Source: VXMO01 sp965205915 (GTDB lineage Bacteria > Chloroflexota > Dehalococcoidia > UBA6926). Taken from it: a stretch of DNA of 64,000 nt. The notes under the pieces were generated by a model that saw only the letters and a program-made list of their open reading frames with translations, was not told where the DNA came from and ran no database searches. This document shows positions 9,392-17,199 of the stretch, one piece after another. Position 1 is the stretch's first letter; each line of letters starts with the position of its first letter. A program made the position numbers and the translations under genes. Where the stretch lies: positions 1,922,001 through 1,986,000 of the forward strand of contig OZ242191.1 in assembly GCA_965205915.1 (NCBI GenBank). Reading direction: 5' to 3'.

Positions 9392-9469
9392 AAGGCCACC
9401 ATCGATGACCTCTCCGCTGCCCCCGGCATGACCAAACGCCTCGCCGAACGCGTCAGGGAGTATGTGTAG
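9392..9469 (+). pseudogene. Duplicate of the uvrC 3' end
   Basis: These 78 bp align without gaps to 7004-7081, the last 26 codons of uvrC including the stop, with 6 mismatches. The changes are mainly at third codon positions (ATA/ATC, GCC/GCT, GCA/GCC, GTA/GTG); only the first codon changes the residue (E to K). No start or upstream coding remains. The pattern means the copy came from a functional, slightly diverged uvrC allele rather than decaying in place. Confidence 0.9.
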
Positions 9470-9540
9470 AGTCCTCTGTGGCGCGTGATGGCCAAGTACA
9501 ACTACGTGTATGTTGTTGCTGAAGATACGGGAGAGATGAC

Positions 9541-9843
9541 ATGGTCGTCACGTTGAGCCAACCGGTTCCAGAGTCGCAGATGGACGAAACGGAGCGCGAG
9601 CTCCAAAAACTCGAGGAATATTACAATGCCCATCTGAGGGAGCGACTTGAGCGAGAATCTTTTGGACACTGGGCCGTGGTAACGGCCGATAGCCTGATAG
9701 GCGTCTATGCAGAGAACAGAGAGGCGGCGAAGGTTGCAGCGAAGTACGTGTATTCCCAGCCCACACTAGTTCGCTACGTTGGCCATGAGCTAGGCTTCGA
9801 TCCCGTGCTTGGCTTTCACTATGTTTCCGTCCGGAGTGCGTAG
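9541..9843 (+). CDS. Small protein, DUF5678-like
   Basis: A 100-residue protein with a charged helix (ETERELQKLEEYYNAHLRERLERE) followed by a compact domain FGHWAVVTADSLIGVY...EAAKVAAKYVY. The second part resembles small DUF5678-type proteins (a 'hold and check' strand-helix unit often next to retropepsin-like genes); this is a resemblance by eye. The ATG follows GGGAGAG at suitable spacing. The stop overlaps the start of the decayed aspartic-protease gene, so the two were probably one operon. Confidence 0.6.
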   Translation: MVVTLSQPVPESQMDETERELQKLEEYYNAHLRERLERESFGHWAVVTADSLIGVYAENREAAKVAAKYVYSQPTLVRYVGHELGFDPVLGFHYVSVRSA

Positions 9844-10245
9844 GGGCCAGCCCCTGGTCCCCGGGATCGTTACTCATATTGGTGGGCTAGATGCTTCGTC
9901 AAGCCCTATAGACATTGAGCCGACACGTCCATTTAGTGGCGGGTCTTTCTTAATCGACACGAGGGCTCAAGAGTCGGCTGTGTCTCAGGATGTCGCTCAG
10001 GGCCTGGGGCTTCCGAGAACCGGACGGCGACGCAACGTTGTAAGCGTAACCGGAACTCAGATTGTGTGGGAAGTCATTGGATTAGTTTATCTACCAGATT
10101 CAGATATTCTGGAAGAGTGTCACTGCTTACCATTCCACCTGCTCCGGGTCGCGCTTTTATCGCCATAATCGGCATGGACATCCTCTCCGAATTCATCCTC
10201 ACCATTCACGGCCCCAACGGCGCCGCCACCCTCGCCCACCCCTGA
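9821..10245 (+). pseudogene. Decayed retropepsin-like aspartic protease
   Basis: The first frame (9821-10168) carries GGSFLIDTRAQESAVSQDVA, where the family's catalytic DTG is DTR, then a premature stop TAA at 10166. The expected C-terminal part, IIGMDILSEFILTIHG, is present in a different frame and ends at 10245, so an indel lies at about 10130-10160. Loss of the catalytic glycine plus the frameshift mark it as inactive. The ATG at 9821 overlaps the preceding gene's end. Confidence 0.75.
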
Positions 10246-10275
10246 TGTCCCTGACCGGTCACCGTCCGCGCCCCG

Positions 10276-10289
10276 CAGTGCCGTATACT
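10276..10289 (+). promoter_or_regulatory. Putative promoter -10 region of the crotonase gene
   Basis: CAGTGCCGTATACT with TATACT at 10284-10289, 54 bp before the coding start. The same 14 bases occur before the initiator tRNA gene at 45965-45978. No clear -35 box is visible here. Confidence 0.4.
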
Positions 10290-10342
10290 CAATGAGCGGT
10301 ATCGGTGGCCGCCATATTCATTCCGGGGGAGGGACAATCCAC

Positions 10343-11158
10343 ATGGCCGATTTTGAGACCCTTTTATATGACGTGGGCGACGATGGCGTCGCGCTCGTCA
10401 CGCTCAATCGTCCCGAGCGCCGCAACGCGCTCGACCCGCAGCTGCTGCACGAGCTTGAACAGGTGTTTGACGCCGTCGAGAACGACGACAACGTCCGCAT
10501 CGCCGTCATCACCGGCGCGGGCCCGGCGTTCTGCGCCGGTTATGATCTCACTCCCAACCAGGAGAGACCCAACTACAGCGCCACCGAGCGCTGGGAACAC
10601 ACCCACTGGCAGGCCAAGCTCGTCTCTCGACCCTGGTACTCCCGCGTGCCATGGATCGCCGCCGTTGACGGCCCCGCGGCCGCGGCGGGCAACGTCCTTG
10701 CCATGAGTTGTGACCTGATTGTCGCTTCCGAGCGTGCTCAATTCGGAGAGCCGGAGATTCGCCACGTCGCGCACTCCCCACACGTCCTGCTGCCGTTCAT
10801 AACAAACAACCGCCACCTGCGCGAGTTCTATTACACCGGCGACTTCATCGACGCCGAAACCGCTGAGAAGTGGGACCTCGTCAACAAGGTCGTTCCCGCC
10901 GGTGAGGCGCTGGACGCCGCGATGACGATGGCCCGCCGCATCGCGCAGGTACCGCCGTTTGCTCTGCAGATGATGAAGCGCTCCATCACCGCCGTCTACG
11001 ACGCGCAAGGTTTCGGCAAGGGTCTGAATGATCACCTCATGCTGCGCATGATTGAGTCGCTGACGCCGGATGTGCCGGAGCGCGAGCACCTCGGCACGGT
11101 GCGCATGGAGCAGGGCATGAGAGCCTTCCTCGATGCGCGCGACGGCCCATTCCGCTAG
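10343..11158 (+). CDS. Enoyl-CoA hydratase/isomerase family protein (crotonase)
   Basis: A 271-residue crotonase-fold enzyme acting on acyl-CoA thioesters. The N-terminus has VALVTLNRPERRNAL, the oxyanion-hole region is GAGPAFCAGYDL, and the second is DGPAAAAGNVLAMSCDLIVAS. The ATG at 10343 was preferred because GGGGGAGGG stands about 8 nt upstream; the open frame extends to 10292. The exact reaction (hydration, isomerisation, thioester hydrolysis) cannot be read from the sequence. It opens a co-directional acyl-CoA block with a Nudix gene and a second crotonase. Confidence 0.88.
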   Translation: MADFETLLYDVGDDGVALVTLNRPERRNALDPQLLHELEQVFDAVENDDNVRIAVITGAGPAFCAGYDLTPNQERPNYSATERWEHTHWQAKLVSRPWYSRVPWIAAVDGPAAAAGNVLAMSCDLIVASERAQFGEPEIRHVAHSPHVLLPFITNNRHLREFYYTGDFIDAETAEKWDLVNKVVPAGEALDAAMTMARRIAQVPPFALQMMKRSITAVYDAQGFGKGLNDHLMLRMIESLTPDVPEREHLGTVRMEQGMRAFLDARDGPFR

Positions 11159-11203
11159 GAAGCGGCGCAACCGGGGATCGAGCGAGAGTCCAAGGTCTCA
11201 TAA

Positions 11204-11761
11204 ATGACTGACGAGCAACACGGCGATCATCCCCCCGTCATGCACGGGCACGGACAGGCGCGCTTCTGCCTGAACTGTGGGCACGAGCTTGAGGAGCGCG
11301 AGGTCGACGGCGCGATGCGCCCCGCCTGCGAATCCTGCGGCTACATCCACTATCAGGACCCCAAGGTAGCCGTCGGCGTCCTGATCGGCGATGAGCAGGG
11401 CCGCGTTCTGCTTATGCAGCGCGCCCACCACCCCCGCAAGGACCTGTGGTCGTATCCCTCGGGCTTCGTCGATGCCGGTGAAAAGGTCGAGGACGCCGCA
11501 ATCCGCGAGACACAGGAAGAGGTCGGCGTCACCGTCGAACTCGATGGCCTGCTCGGACTCCACTCGGAGACCGGCAATCGCGTCATCCTCGTCGTCTATC
11601 GCGGTCACATTGTCGATGGCGAGCCACGTCCCGGAGAGGAAAGCTTGGCTGTGGACTACTTCCCCGCCGATGAGCTGCCCGACATGGCATTTGAGCGGGA
11701 CATCAGGATCATCCACAATTGGCATGAGAGATTCGCCACAAGCCCCGCGCAGAGCCGCTAG
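11204..11761 (+). CDS. Nudix hydrolase with N-terminal zinc ribbon
   Basis: A 185-residue protein. Residues about 21-50 form a zinc ribbon (FCLNCGHEL ... ACESCGYIHY), as in NADH pyrophosphatase-type Nudix enzymes. The Nudix box GFVDAGEKVEDAAIRETQEE followed by VGV is complete with its REXXEE core. The length lacks the large N-terminal domain of NudC, so the substrate (an NDP-sugar, dinucleotide or CoA derivative) is unknown. Placement between two crotonase genes might hint at CoA chemistry, but this is guesswork. Confidence 0.88.
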   Translation: MTDEQHGDHPPVMHGHGQARFCLNCGHELEEREVDGAMRPACESCGYIHYQDPKVAVGVLIGDEQGRVLLMQRAHHPRKDLWSYPSGFVDAGEKVEDAAIRETQEEVGVTVELDGLLGLHSETGNRVILVVYRGHIVDGEPRPGEESLAVDYFPADELPDMAFERDIRIIHNWHERFATSPAQSR

Positions 11762-11820
11762 ATAATGGGTAATCTTGTGAGAACACGCAAAGACTGGGGA
11801 ACCAAACAAGGAGAGTTGAA

Positions 11821-12711
11821 ATGACAGACTATGAGAACATCATCTATGACCTGCGCGAAGGCGATGGCGGCAACGTCGCCTACATCACGCTGAACCGCCC
11901 TGAACGCCTGAACGCGCTCAGCCGCGCCCTGCTCGCTGACCTCGGCAGCGCTCTCGAAGAAGCCGACAAGGACGAGACGGTGCGGTGCATCGTTATCAAG
12001 GGCGCGGGTCGCGCATTCTCCGCCGGCTACGACATGAATGTGCAGTCGGAGGGCAACCTGCCCCGCGACGCGGTGACCATGGTCACGGGCGACCATCCCA
12101 CGACCATGTATCGCCGTTGGGTCTGGAACAACCGCAAGCCCGTCATCGCCCAATGCCATTCGTTCAGCCTCGCCGGTGGCGGACAACTCGCCTGCCACTG
12201 CGACATCACCATCGCGTCTGATGACGCGCTCTTCGGTTACCCGCCCGCGCGCTACGCCAGCGTCGCCACCTACATGATCTGGCCCGAGCTGGTCGGCATG
12301 AAGAAGATGAAGCAACTCGCGTTCACCGGCAACATGATGAACGCGCAGGAAGCGTTGCGTGTCGGCCTCGTCAGCGAGGTCGTTGCCAAGGACGACTTGG
12401 ACGACTACGTCTGGAATCTCGCCAACACCATCTCCAAGCTCCCGCCCGCATCCACGCAGCTCAACAAGCGCGCCATCAACTTCTACTACGAGTCGCAGGG
12501 CATGTTCCAGGCCTACGAGTACGCCGAGAACCTGATGTACGTCTCCTACGCCTCCTCGCCCGAGGATCTGCCCAAGGGCCTGCAGGACGTGGACCGCGTC
12601 ACCGCAGAGCAGGGCATGCGCGCCGGATTCCAGTACATGAACGATGCGTTCACGGATGAGGATCAGGCCATCGCCGGCGAGCAGATGGCACGCCCAAGCC
12701 GCGCCCCATAA
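11821..12711 (+). CDS. Enoyl-CoA hydratase/isomerase family protein (second crotonase)
   Basis: A 296-residue crotonase paralogue of the upstream enzyme. Motifs: VAYITLNRPERLNALS, KGAGRAFSAGYDM for the first oxyanion-hole strand, and HSFSLAGGGQLACHCDITIA for the second. It has a longer C-terminus than the first crotonase, ending TDEDQAIAGEQMA. AAGGAGAG before the ATG at 11821 is a good ribosome site. Closest everyday label would be enoyl-CoA hydratase; the substrate is not evident. Confidence 0.88.
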   Translation: MTDYENIIYDLREGDGGNVAYITLNRPERLNALSRALLADLGSALEEADKDETVRCIVIKGAGRAFSAGYDMNVQSEGNLPRDAVTMVTGDHPTTMYRRWVWNNRKPVIAQCHSFSLAGGGQLACHCDITIASDDALFGYPPARYASVATYMIWPELVGMKKMKQLAFTGNMMNAQEALRVGLVSEVVAKDDLDDYVWNLANTISKLPPASTQLNKRAINFYYESQGMFQAYEYAENLMYVSYASSPEDLPKGLQDVDRVTAEQGMRAGFQYMNDAFTDEDQAIAGEQMARPSRAP

Positions 12712-12889
12712 AGGTAACCATCGCAGGAAAACCCTGCCCTGTGCTACATTGTCCGAACGGGAAATGCGCCGCATCGCGGCCATGTCCCGGCGGGGTGGGG
12801 ATAGGTGGAAATTCACTGCTCACTTGCGCCCCGTTAACGGCATGGAAAACGTCGTCTTATCTCTGACGACGGTAAGGGAGGGAATTGGC

Positions 12890-13903
12890 ATGAAGGCACT
12901 CGTCTTTGATGAGTACGGGGGACCGGAAGTCCTGCAATGGAAGGACGTCGAGGATCCCAAGGCCGGGCCCAATGACGTCGTTATTGAAGTCAAGGCTACG
13001 GCAATCAATTACAACGACGTCTGGGGACGTCGCGGCGCGCCCATGGAAGTGGAATTGCCCCACATCTCCGGCAGCGATGCATCCGGTGTCATCGTCGACA
13101 AGGGCAGTGAGGTAACCTCTCATTCCATCGGCGATGAAGTGGTGGTGCACTGCGGACGCCCGGCTTTCAATAATCGCACTGGGCAGGAGTGCAACATTTG
13201 GGGCTACGACTGGCCTGCGCTCGATGGCGCGCACGGTCAGTATGTCAAGGTTCCCGCTGAGAACGCCGTGCCCAAGCCCACAAATCTCACACATGAAGAG
13301 GCCGCGTCCTTCCCACTCGTACTCGTGACGGCGTGGCGGAAACTGGTTGAAAAGGCGCGCATCAAGCCCGGCGACCACGTCCTGATTTGGGGCGCGGCAG
13401 GTGGCTTGGGTGTGATGGCCATCCAAATTGCCAAGTTGTTCCAGGCGCATCCAATCGCCATTGCCTCCAGCGACGAGAAACTTGAGCTATGCAAGGAACT
13501 CGGCGCGGAATACGTTATCAACCGCAAGACGCAGGACGTCCGCCAGGAGATGCGCAGCATCGTTGGCCGGCGCGGGGCCGAAATCGTCTTTGAGCACCCC
13601 GGACAGGCAACCATAGGCCTCAGCGTCCAGATGGCCGGTTGGGGCGGCACAGTTGTGACGAGCGGCGCGACCAGCGGCTACGACTCCAACGTCGATCTCC
13701 GCCACATCTTCTTCCGCCAGGTCAGTCTCGTCGGTTCCACCCTCGGAAGCGTCCACCAGTTGCAGGATGCCCTGGAGCAGGTGCAAGCGGGCCACATCAA
13801 GCCGGTCATCGACCGCGTGCTATCGATGAAAGACGCCGGTGAAGGGCAGACCCTACTTGAGACTGAGGCGGTGGCCGGTAAGGTCATCCTCATTCCCGAC
13901 TAA
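12890..13903 (+). CDS. MDR-family zinc-independent reductase, crotonyl-CoA-reductase-like
   Basis: A 337-residue medium-chain dehydrogenase/reductase. The GroES-like N-terminal domain has VKATAINYNDVWGRRG and ISGSDASGVIVDKG. The segment GQECNIWGYDWPALDGAHGQ resembles the crotonyl-CoA carboxylase/reductase and related branch. The nucleotide-binding domain shows LIWGAAGGLGVMAIQIAK. The usual zinc-ligand pattern of alcohol dehydrogenases is not obvious. ATG at 12890 has AAGGGAGGG upstream. Together with the two crotonases it suggests enoyl-CoA metabolism, for example reduction of an unsaturated acyl-CoA; that is inference. A strong terminator follows. Confidence 0.82.
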   Translation: MKALVFDEYGGPEVLQWKDVEDPKAGPNDVVIEVKATAINYNDVWGRRGAPMEVELPHISGSDASGVIVDKGSEVTSHSIGDEVVVHCGRPAFNNRTGQECNIWGYDWPALDGAHGQYVKVPAENAVPKPTNLTHEEAASFPLVLVTAWRKLVEKARIKPGDHVLIWGAAGGLGVMAIQIAKLFQAHPIAIASSDEKLELCKELGAEYVINRKTQDVRQEMRSIVGRRGAEIVFEHPGQATIGLSVQMAGWGGTVVTSGATSGYDSNVDLRHIFFRQVSLVGSTLGSVHQLQDALEQVQAGHIKPVIDRVLSMKDAGEGQTLLETEAVAGKVILIPD

Positions 13904-13930
13904 GCTCCGGCACGTCGCAAAAGAAGTAGA

Positions 13931-13960
13931 GGGGCGCCCATGCGGCGCCCCTTTCCTTTT
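13931..13960 (+). terminator. Rho-independent terminator after the MDR gene
   Basis: Perfect 8-bp stem GGGGCGCC/GGCGCCCC (13931-13938 with 13944-13951), 5-nt loop CATGC, then a T-rich run TTTCCTTTTCTT. Confidence 0.85.
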
Positions 13961-13992
13961 CTTGTCTCGCCTGAGAATGAGAAACTGGACGC

Positions 13993-14742
13993 ATGAACCG
14001 CCCAAACAATCTCGCGCGCGCAGTCGTCCTTATCGACGGCCTTGACCCCCGTGCCGTCCTCCCCGCCACCGGCCCCCATCCCGCATTCAGGGATGTAAAT
14101 GGCGCGCCCGCCGTGGACTCCCTTCTCAGGCATCTCGCGGGGCAGGGCATCACAGACGCTTGGCTCGTGTCGCGCACACTGCCCGGAATGGTCGTTCACT
14201 ACTTCGGTGACGGCAGCGCGTGGGGACTGCGTGCGACACACGTTCGGCAGGACGGCCCCGCAGGCTCCGGCGGCGGTCTCATGGCTGCGCGCCAATACAT
14301 AACGGAGTCCACCCTCCTCATCGATGGCGCTCTGACGACAGACCTCCAACTTGGCGAGATGTTTGACGCCCACAGGTCCGCAGATGTTGACGTCACTATG
14401 TGCCTGGTGGATGAGGTGCGAGAATCCGCCGGACTTCCACGCGTCCGGATAGATACCTCCTCGAACCTCATCAATGCGATTCATCTTGACCCGCCGTTTC
14501 CAACCGGCCCTCAAAGCCTGTGCGCGGTCGGAGTCTACATCGTCGAGCCGGAATCCATAGAGCCCCTGAAAACGGCCGGTGTTAACGCCGACTGGATCAG
14601 GGATGTCCTGCCCGGACTTGCCGAGGGTGGCCGGGCGCAGGCATACGTGACTGACACGAAAACCGGCTTTGATCTCCCGAGGCGTGTCCGGGCAATGCAG
14701 ATGCAGCCGCAACACGGATCCGTTCGTGGGCTGAACGCCTGA
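13993..14742 (+). CDS. Nucleotidyltransferase-fold protein, catalytic loop atypical
   Basis: A 249-residue protein with the layout of sugar-1-phosphate nucleotidyltransferases: an N-terminal strand RAVVLIDG, then VDSLLRHLAGQGITDAWLVS, HVRQDGPAGSGGGLMAAR (matching the family's sugar-binding glycine loop), TLLIDGALTTDLQLGEMF (the segment that normally follows the metal-binding Asp), and VGVYIVEPE. The canonical GxGTRLxPLT pyrophosphorylase loop is replaced by IDGLDPRAVLPATG, so activity is doubtful or the substrate differs. It stands alone between a terminator and a promoter. Confidence 0.6.
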   Translation: MNRPNNLARAVVLIDGLDPRAVLPATGPHPAFRDVNGAPAVDSLLRHLAGQGITDAWLVSRTLPGMVVHYFGDGSAWGLRATHVRQDGPAGSGGGLMAARQYITESTLLIDGALTTDLQLGEMFDAHRSADVDVTMCLVDEVRESAGLPRVRIDTSSNLINAIHLDPPFPTGPQSLCAVGVYIVEPESIEPLKTAGVNADWIRDVLPGLAEGGRAQAYVTDTKTGFDLPRRVRAMQMQPQHGSVRGLNA

Positions 14743-14746
14743 TCGG

Positions 14747-14775
14747 TTGACCACAGCCTCCAACGGGCTTATAAT
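14747..14775 (+). promoter_or_regulatory. Sigma70-type promoter for the exported protein gene
   Basis: TTGACC at 14747-14752 and TATAAT at 14770-14775 with a 17-nt spacer, 123 bp upstream of the coding start, leaving a leader of about 115 nt in which I see no known riboswitch. Confidence 0.7.
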
Positions 14776-14898
14776 CCTAAATCGGTTCAAAACTAATTTC
14801 AGCTTATTTTTGAGCCAACGCCCGACCATTCGGGTGACAGCGCGGGATAAGGGAGCAGTTGAAACGTTGGGCTAGCGCCCAAAGAGGAGTGGCGTGTC

Positions 14899-15681
14899 AT
14901 GCCATGGACACATGCGGGCGTGCGAAAGCGCCTGAAGTTGCTAGGCGCACTGGGAGTTGCTGGCGGTCTTCTGCTGGCCTCCGTTACCGCTGCGATGGCG
15001 CAGGAAACGACCCAAGAGGAGCCGGAGGAGGACCCAAACCGCGTTTCCGCCGACTTTGAATACGATAGCGGCGTCGACCTGGATATTCCGGGAACCTTCT
15101 TCCCAGGGTTTGAGGCGGCCGGCTCCCTGATGATTCAGCCACGGGCGTTGCAGGTCGATGGCGCAGAGATGGCAACGGGCACTGTCATTGTTGAGCCTCT
15201 TCGCCTGGAAGAAAGCCAAACGACGCCCGAACTCATCGCTCCCAACCCTAGCAAGCCCAGTGGAAGCACTGTGCGCTACCTGGGACGTGCCGTATCTATT
15301 TCGGTGCAAGTTGACGATAGCGACATGACCCAGGATGTCTGGTTCAATCCGGCAATGTTGGTCAGTCTTGACCTGACAGAGTCGGAATGGGAAGAGGCCG
15401 CAAATGATCCGGACGTATTCGTGCTGCGCGCATGGGATCCTGAGCGGGCAATGTGGCTAACCGTCGAGACGTCCACCGACCCGTTCGATAAGGTTGTCAC
15501 GGCCAAGGTTGCTCGTGCCGGCAAGATCGCCATATTCATTGAGCTCGCGCCGCCGCCAATCCAGGGCGGAGACGTTTCCCTCAGCTCAATGACCCTGCTC
15601 CTCATCGCGATGGCCGGATTCGCCCTGACCGCAAGCGGCGTCATAATGGCGCGCGGGATAGTTGGCCGCCGCCGCCGCTGA
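14899..15681 (+). CDS. Exported protein with C-terminal membrane anchor
   Basis: A 260-residue protein I cannot assign. A Sec signal peptide covers residues 1-34 (KRLKLLGALGVAGGLLLASV ... AMA|QE). The mature part is acidic at first (TTQEEPEEDPN) and then beta-rich. Residues about 230-253 form a single membrane segment (TLLLIAMAGFALTASGVIMA) followed by the positively charged end RGIVGRRRR, the topology of a protein anchored with its bulk outside. It sits between its own promoter and a strong terminator, so it is probably a monocistronic, well-expressed surface protein. Confidence 0.7.
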   Translation: MPWTHAGVRKRLKLLGALGVAGGLLLASVTAAMAQETTQEEPEEDPNRVSADFEYDSGVDLDIPGTFFPGFEAAGSLMIQPRALQVDGAEMATGTVIVEPLRLEESQTTPELIAPNPSKPSGSTVRYLGRAVSISVQVDDSDMTQDVWFNPAMLVSLDLTESEWEEAANDPDVFVLRAWDPERAMWLTVETSTDPFDKVVTAKVARAGKIAIFIELAPPPIQGGDVSLSSMTLLLIAMAGFALTASGVIMARGIVGRRRR

Positions 15682-15700
15682 ACTCATCTGAATAAACCTC

Positions 15701-15745
15701 AACGGGGCGCGGTAGGCTTTCGGCCTGCCGCGCCCCGTTCCGTTA
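15701..15745 (+). terminator. Rho-independent terminator
   Basis: A 17-bp stem with one G-T pair: AACGGGGCGCGGTAGGC (15701-15717) against GCCTGCCGCGCCCCGTT (15723-15739), loop TTTCG. It follows the exported protein gene by 19 bp and precedes dut by 8 bp. Confidence 0.85.
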
Positions 15746-15752
15746 TTGTGGG

Positions 15753-16208
15753 ATGGTGCAGAGCGAATCCCATTCGGTCATTCGTGTCGCCCTCCTCCGT
15801 GAGGGCGCAAAACTCCCAATTCGAGCCACCCCCGGATCCACCGGCTTTGATCTCTACGCCTGTTTGGAAGAGGGAGAAACCGGTATCAGCGTCGGGACGG
15901 AACCCGTCCTCATCCCAACCGGCATCGCGATAGAGTTCCTGCCGTCGCTCGATGTCCAGATCCGTCCCCGGTCAGGGCTAAGCAGTCGCGGCGTCATGGT
16001 GACGCTCGGCACCATCGACAGCGACTACCGTGGCGAGATATTCGTCACCATGTACACCGTCGGAAACCGGGAGCCACAGGTCGTGCGGAACGGCGACAGG
16101 ATTGCCCAAATGGTCGTGGGAGTTCGCGCGGACGTTTCAGTGGAGATCGCAGATAGTCTCGGCCATACGGATCGCGGCGAAGGTGGACACGGCTCCACCG
16201 GCGACTAA
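15753..16208 (+). CDS. dut: dUTP diphosphatase
   Basis: Trimeric dUTPase that hydrolyses dUTP to dUMP and keeps uracil out of DNA. All five motifs are present in 151 residues: ATPGSTGFDLYA (1), IRPRSGLSSRGV (2), GTIDSDYRGEI (3), RIAQMVV (4) and RGEGGHGSTG (5), with the catalytic Asp in motif 3. Normal length. The start at 15753 is 8 bp beyond the preceding hairpin, so it probably has a weak promoter or relies on readthrough. Confidence 0.95.
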   Translation: MVQSESHSVIRVALLREGAKLPIRATPGSTGFDLYACLEEGETGISVGTEPVLIPTGIAIEFLPSLDVQIRPRSGLSSRGVMVTLGTIDSDYRGEIFVTMYTVGNREPQVVRNGDRIAQMVVGVRADVSVEIADSLGHTDRGEGGHGSTGD

Positions 16209-16226
16209 ACAACTATCCTGCGAACG

Positions 16227-17054
16227 TTACACCTCCAGTGGCGTGTCGTCCCGGTTGGCCCACTCCCTCATGGAGCCGTCATAGACCCTGGTCTGCCCGT
16301 AACCCACCAGTTGCATAACAAATACTCCGTGCGCCGCACGGATGCCGCCCTGTCAATACGTGTAGACGTTCTTGTCGGGCGTAATCCCGTGCTCCGAGAG
16401 CATCTGCCGTATCTCCGGTGCGGACTTGAATCGATGCGTCTGGCGATCCATCAGGTTGAACCACTCCAGGTGAACGGCGCCCGGAACATGTCCGGCGCGC
16501 TTGTTGCCCCGCGAAGCCGAGCCGTCCCATTCCCCATCGCTGCGTGTGTCCCAGACGACGGATTCATCCAGGCTGCACGCCTCCTTTAGCTCGTCAACCG
16601 TCACCAGCATCGAGTCGTCGAGCTTGGGCGTGAATGTCACGCCCTCGGCGGGAGCCGGACGATCAAAACTAATATCATGTCCGCCTGTGATCCAGCCGCG
16701 CCAACCGCCGTTCAGCACCTTCACGTCGCGGTGCCCATACGTATTCAGAACCCACCACAAACGCGCGGCGGTCGTGCCCTGCCCGTTGTCATAGCAGACG
16801 ACTAGCGAATCATCGCCGATGCCCAGCCTCTCGCACACCGCCTGGAGCTGTGGCGGCGTCATCATGAGAACCCGGTCGGTGTCCGGGTCCTTTGCGAAGT
16901 TATCCGGAATCAGAACCGCCCCCGGAACATGACCCCTGTTGTAGCCTGCGTCAACGTCGCAGTCCACGACGACCATGTTGTCATCTTCCAGGTGGGCGGC
17001 AAGCCAGTCCGCCTCCACCAGGTATTCGGGATGGGAATAGCCCTCATTCGTCAT
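16227..17054 (-). CDS. Two-domain rhodanese sulfurtransferase with in-frame TGA at the catalytic Cys (candidate selenoprotein)
   Basis: A 275-codon thiosulfate/mercaptopyruvate sulfurtransferase-type protein. The N-terminal rhodanese domain is non-catalytic (VVVCYDNGQGTTAARLWW). The C-terminal domain runs VVWDTRSDGEW, GHVPGAVHLEW and then NVYTY-TGA-QGGIRAAHGVF. The active-site loop of the family is YCxGxRAA, so TGA at 16353-16355 stands exactly for the nucleophilic cysteine. The frame continues for 41 more conserved residues (VGYGQTRVYDGSMREWANRD) to TAA at 16227. A SECIS-like hairpin follows the TGA. TGA is an ordinary stop elsewhere in the window, so it is not Trp. I infer selenocysteine insertion; a point nonsense mutation remains possible. 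Divergent from a molybdopterin oxidoreductase. Confidence 0.72.
16326..16355 (-). promoter_or_regulatory. SECIS-like element with UGA codon
   Basis: On the mRNA strand, UGA (16355-16353) is followed by 10 nt and then a perfect 7-bp stem UCCGUGC/GCACGGA (16342-16326) closed by the loop GGC (16335-16333). The loop begins 17 nt after the UGA and starts with G. This fits the bacterial SECIS rule of an apical loop about 16-37 nt downstream with a G in its first two bases. Because the region is also coding and GC-rich, chance is not excluded. Confidence 0.6.
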
Positions 17055-17199
17055 TGTCCCCTCCTCAAAGGTGGTATCCGGCGTCCAAATCCCGTGACCG
17101 ATTCCATGTCATTGGATTGACCGATTCTAGGCCGTCCTCGCAGATAGGGTCAACGCGCGTGACACTGCCCCGCGTGCCGCCCGCATGTAGAATGGCTGC

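Noticed and set aside
11758..12816. A 352-codon - frame opposite the second crotonase
   Set aside because: Mirror of the coding strand with no family resemblance; the crotonase has clear motifs and a ribosome site.
16353..16355. TGA read as tryptophan (alternative genetic code)
   Set aside because: TGA is a plain stop for CaiB (21891), folD (39379), the exported protein (15679) and others, and Trp would not fit the catalytic Cys position.
16353..17054. Rhodanese as a normal 233-residue protein ending at TGA
   Set aside because: It would lack the active-site loop and the conserved C-terminus that continues in frame immediately after the TGA.
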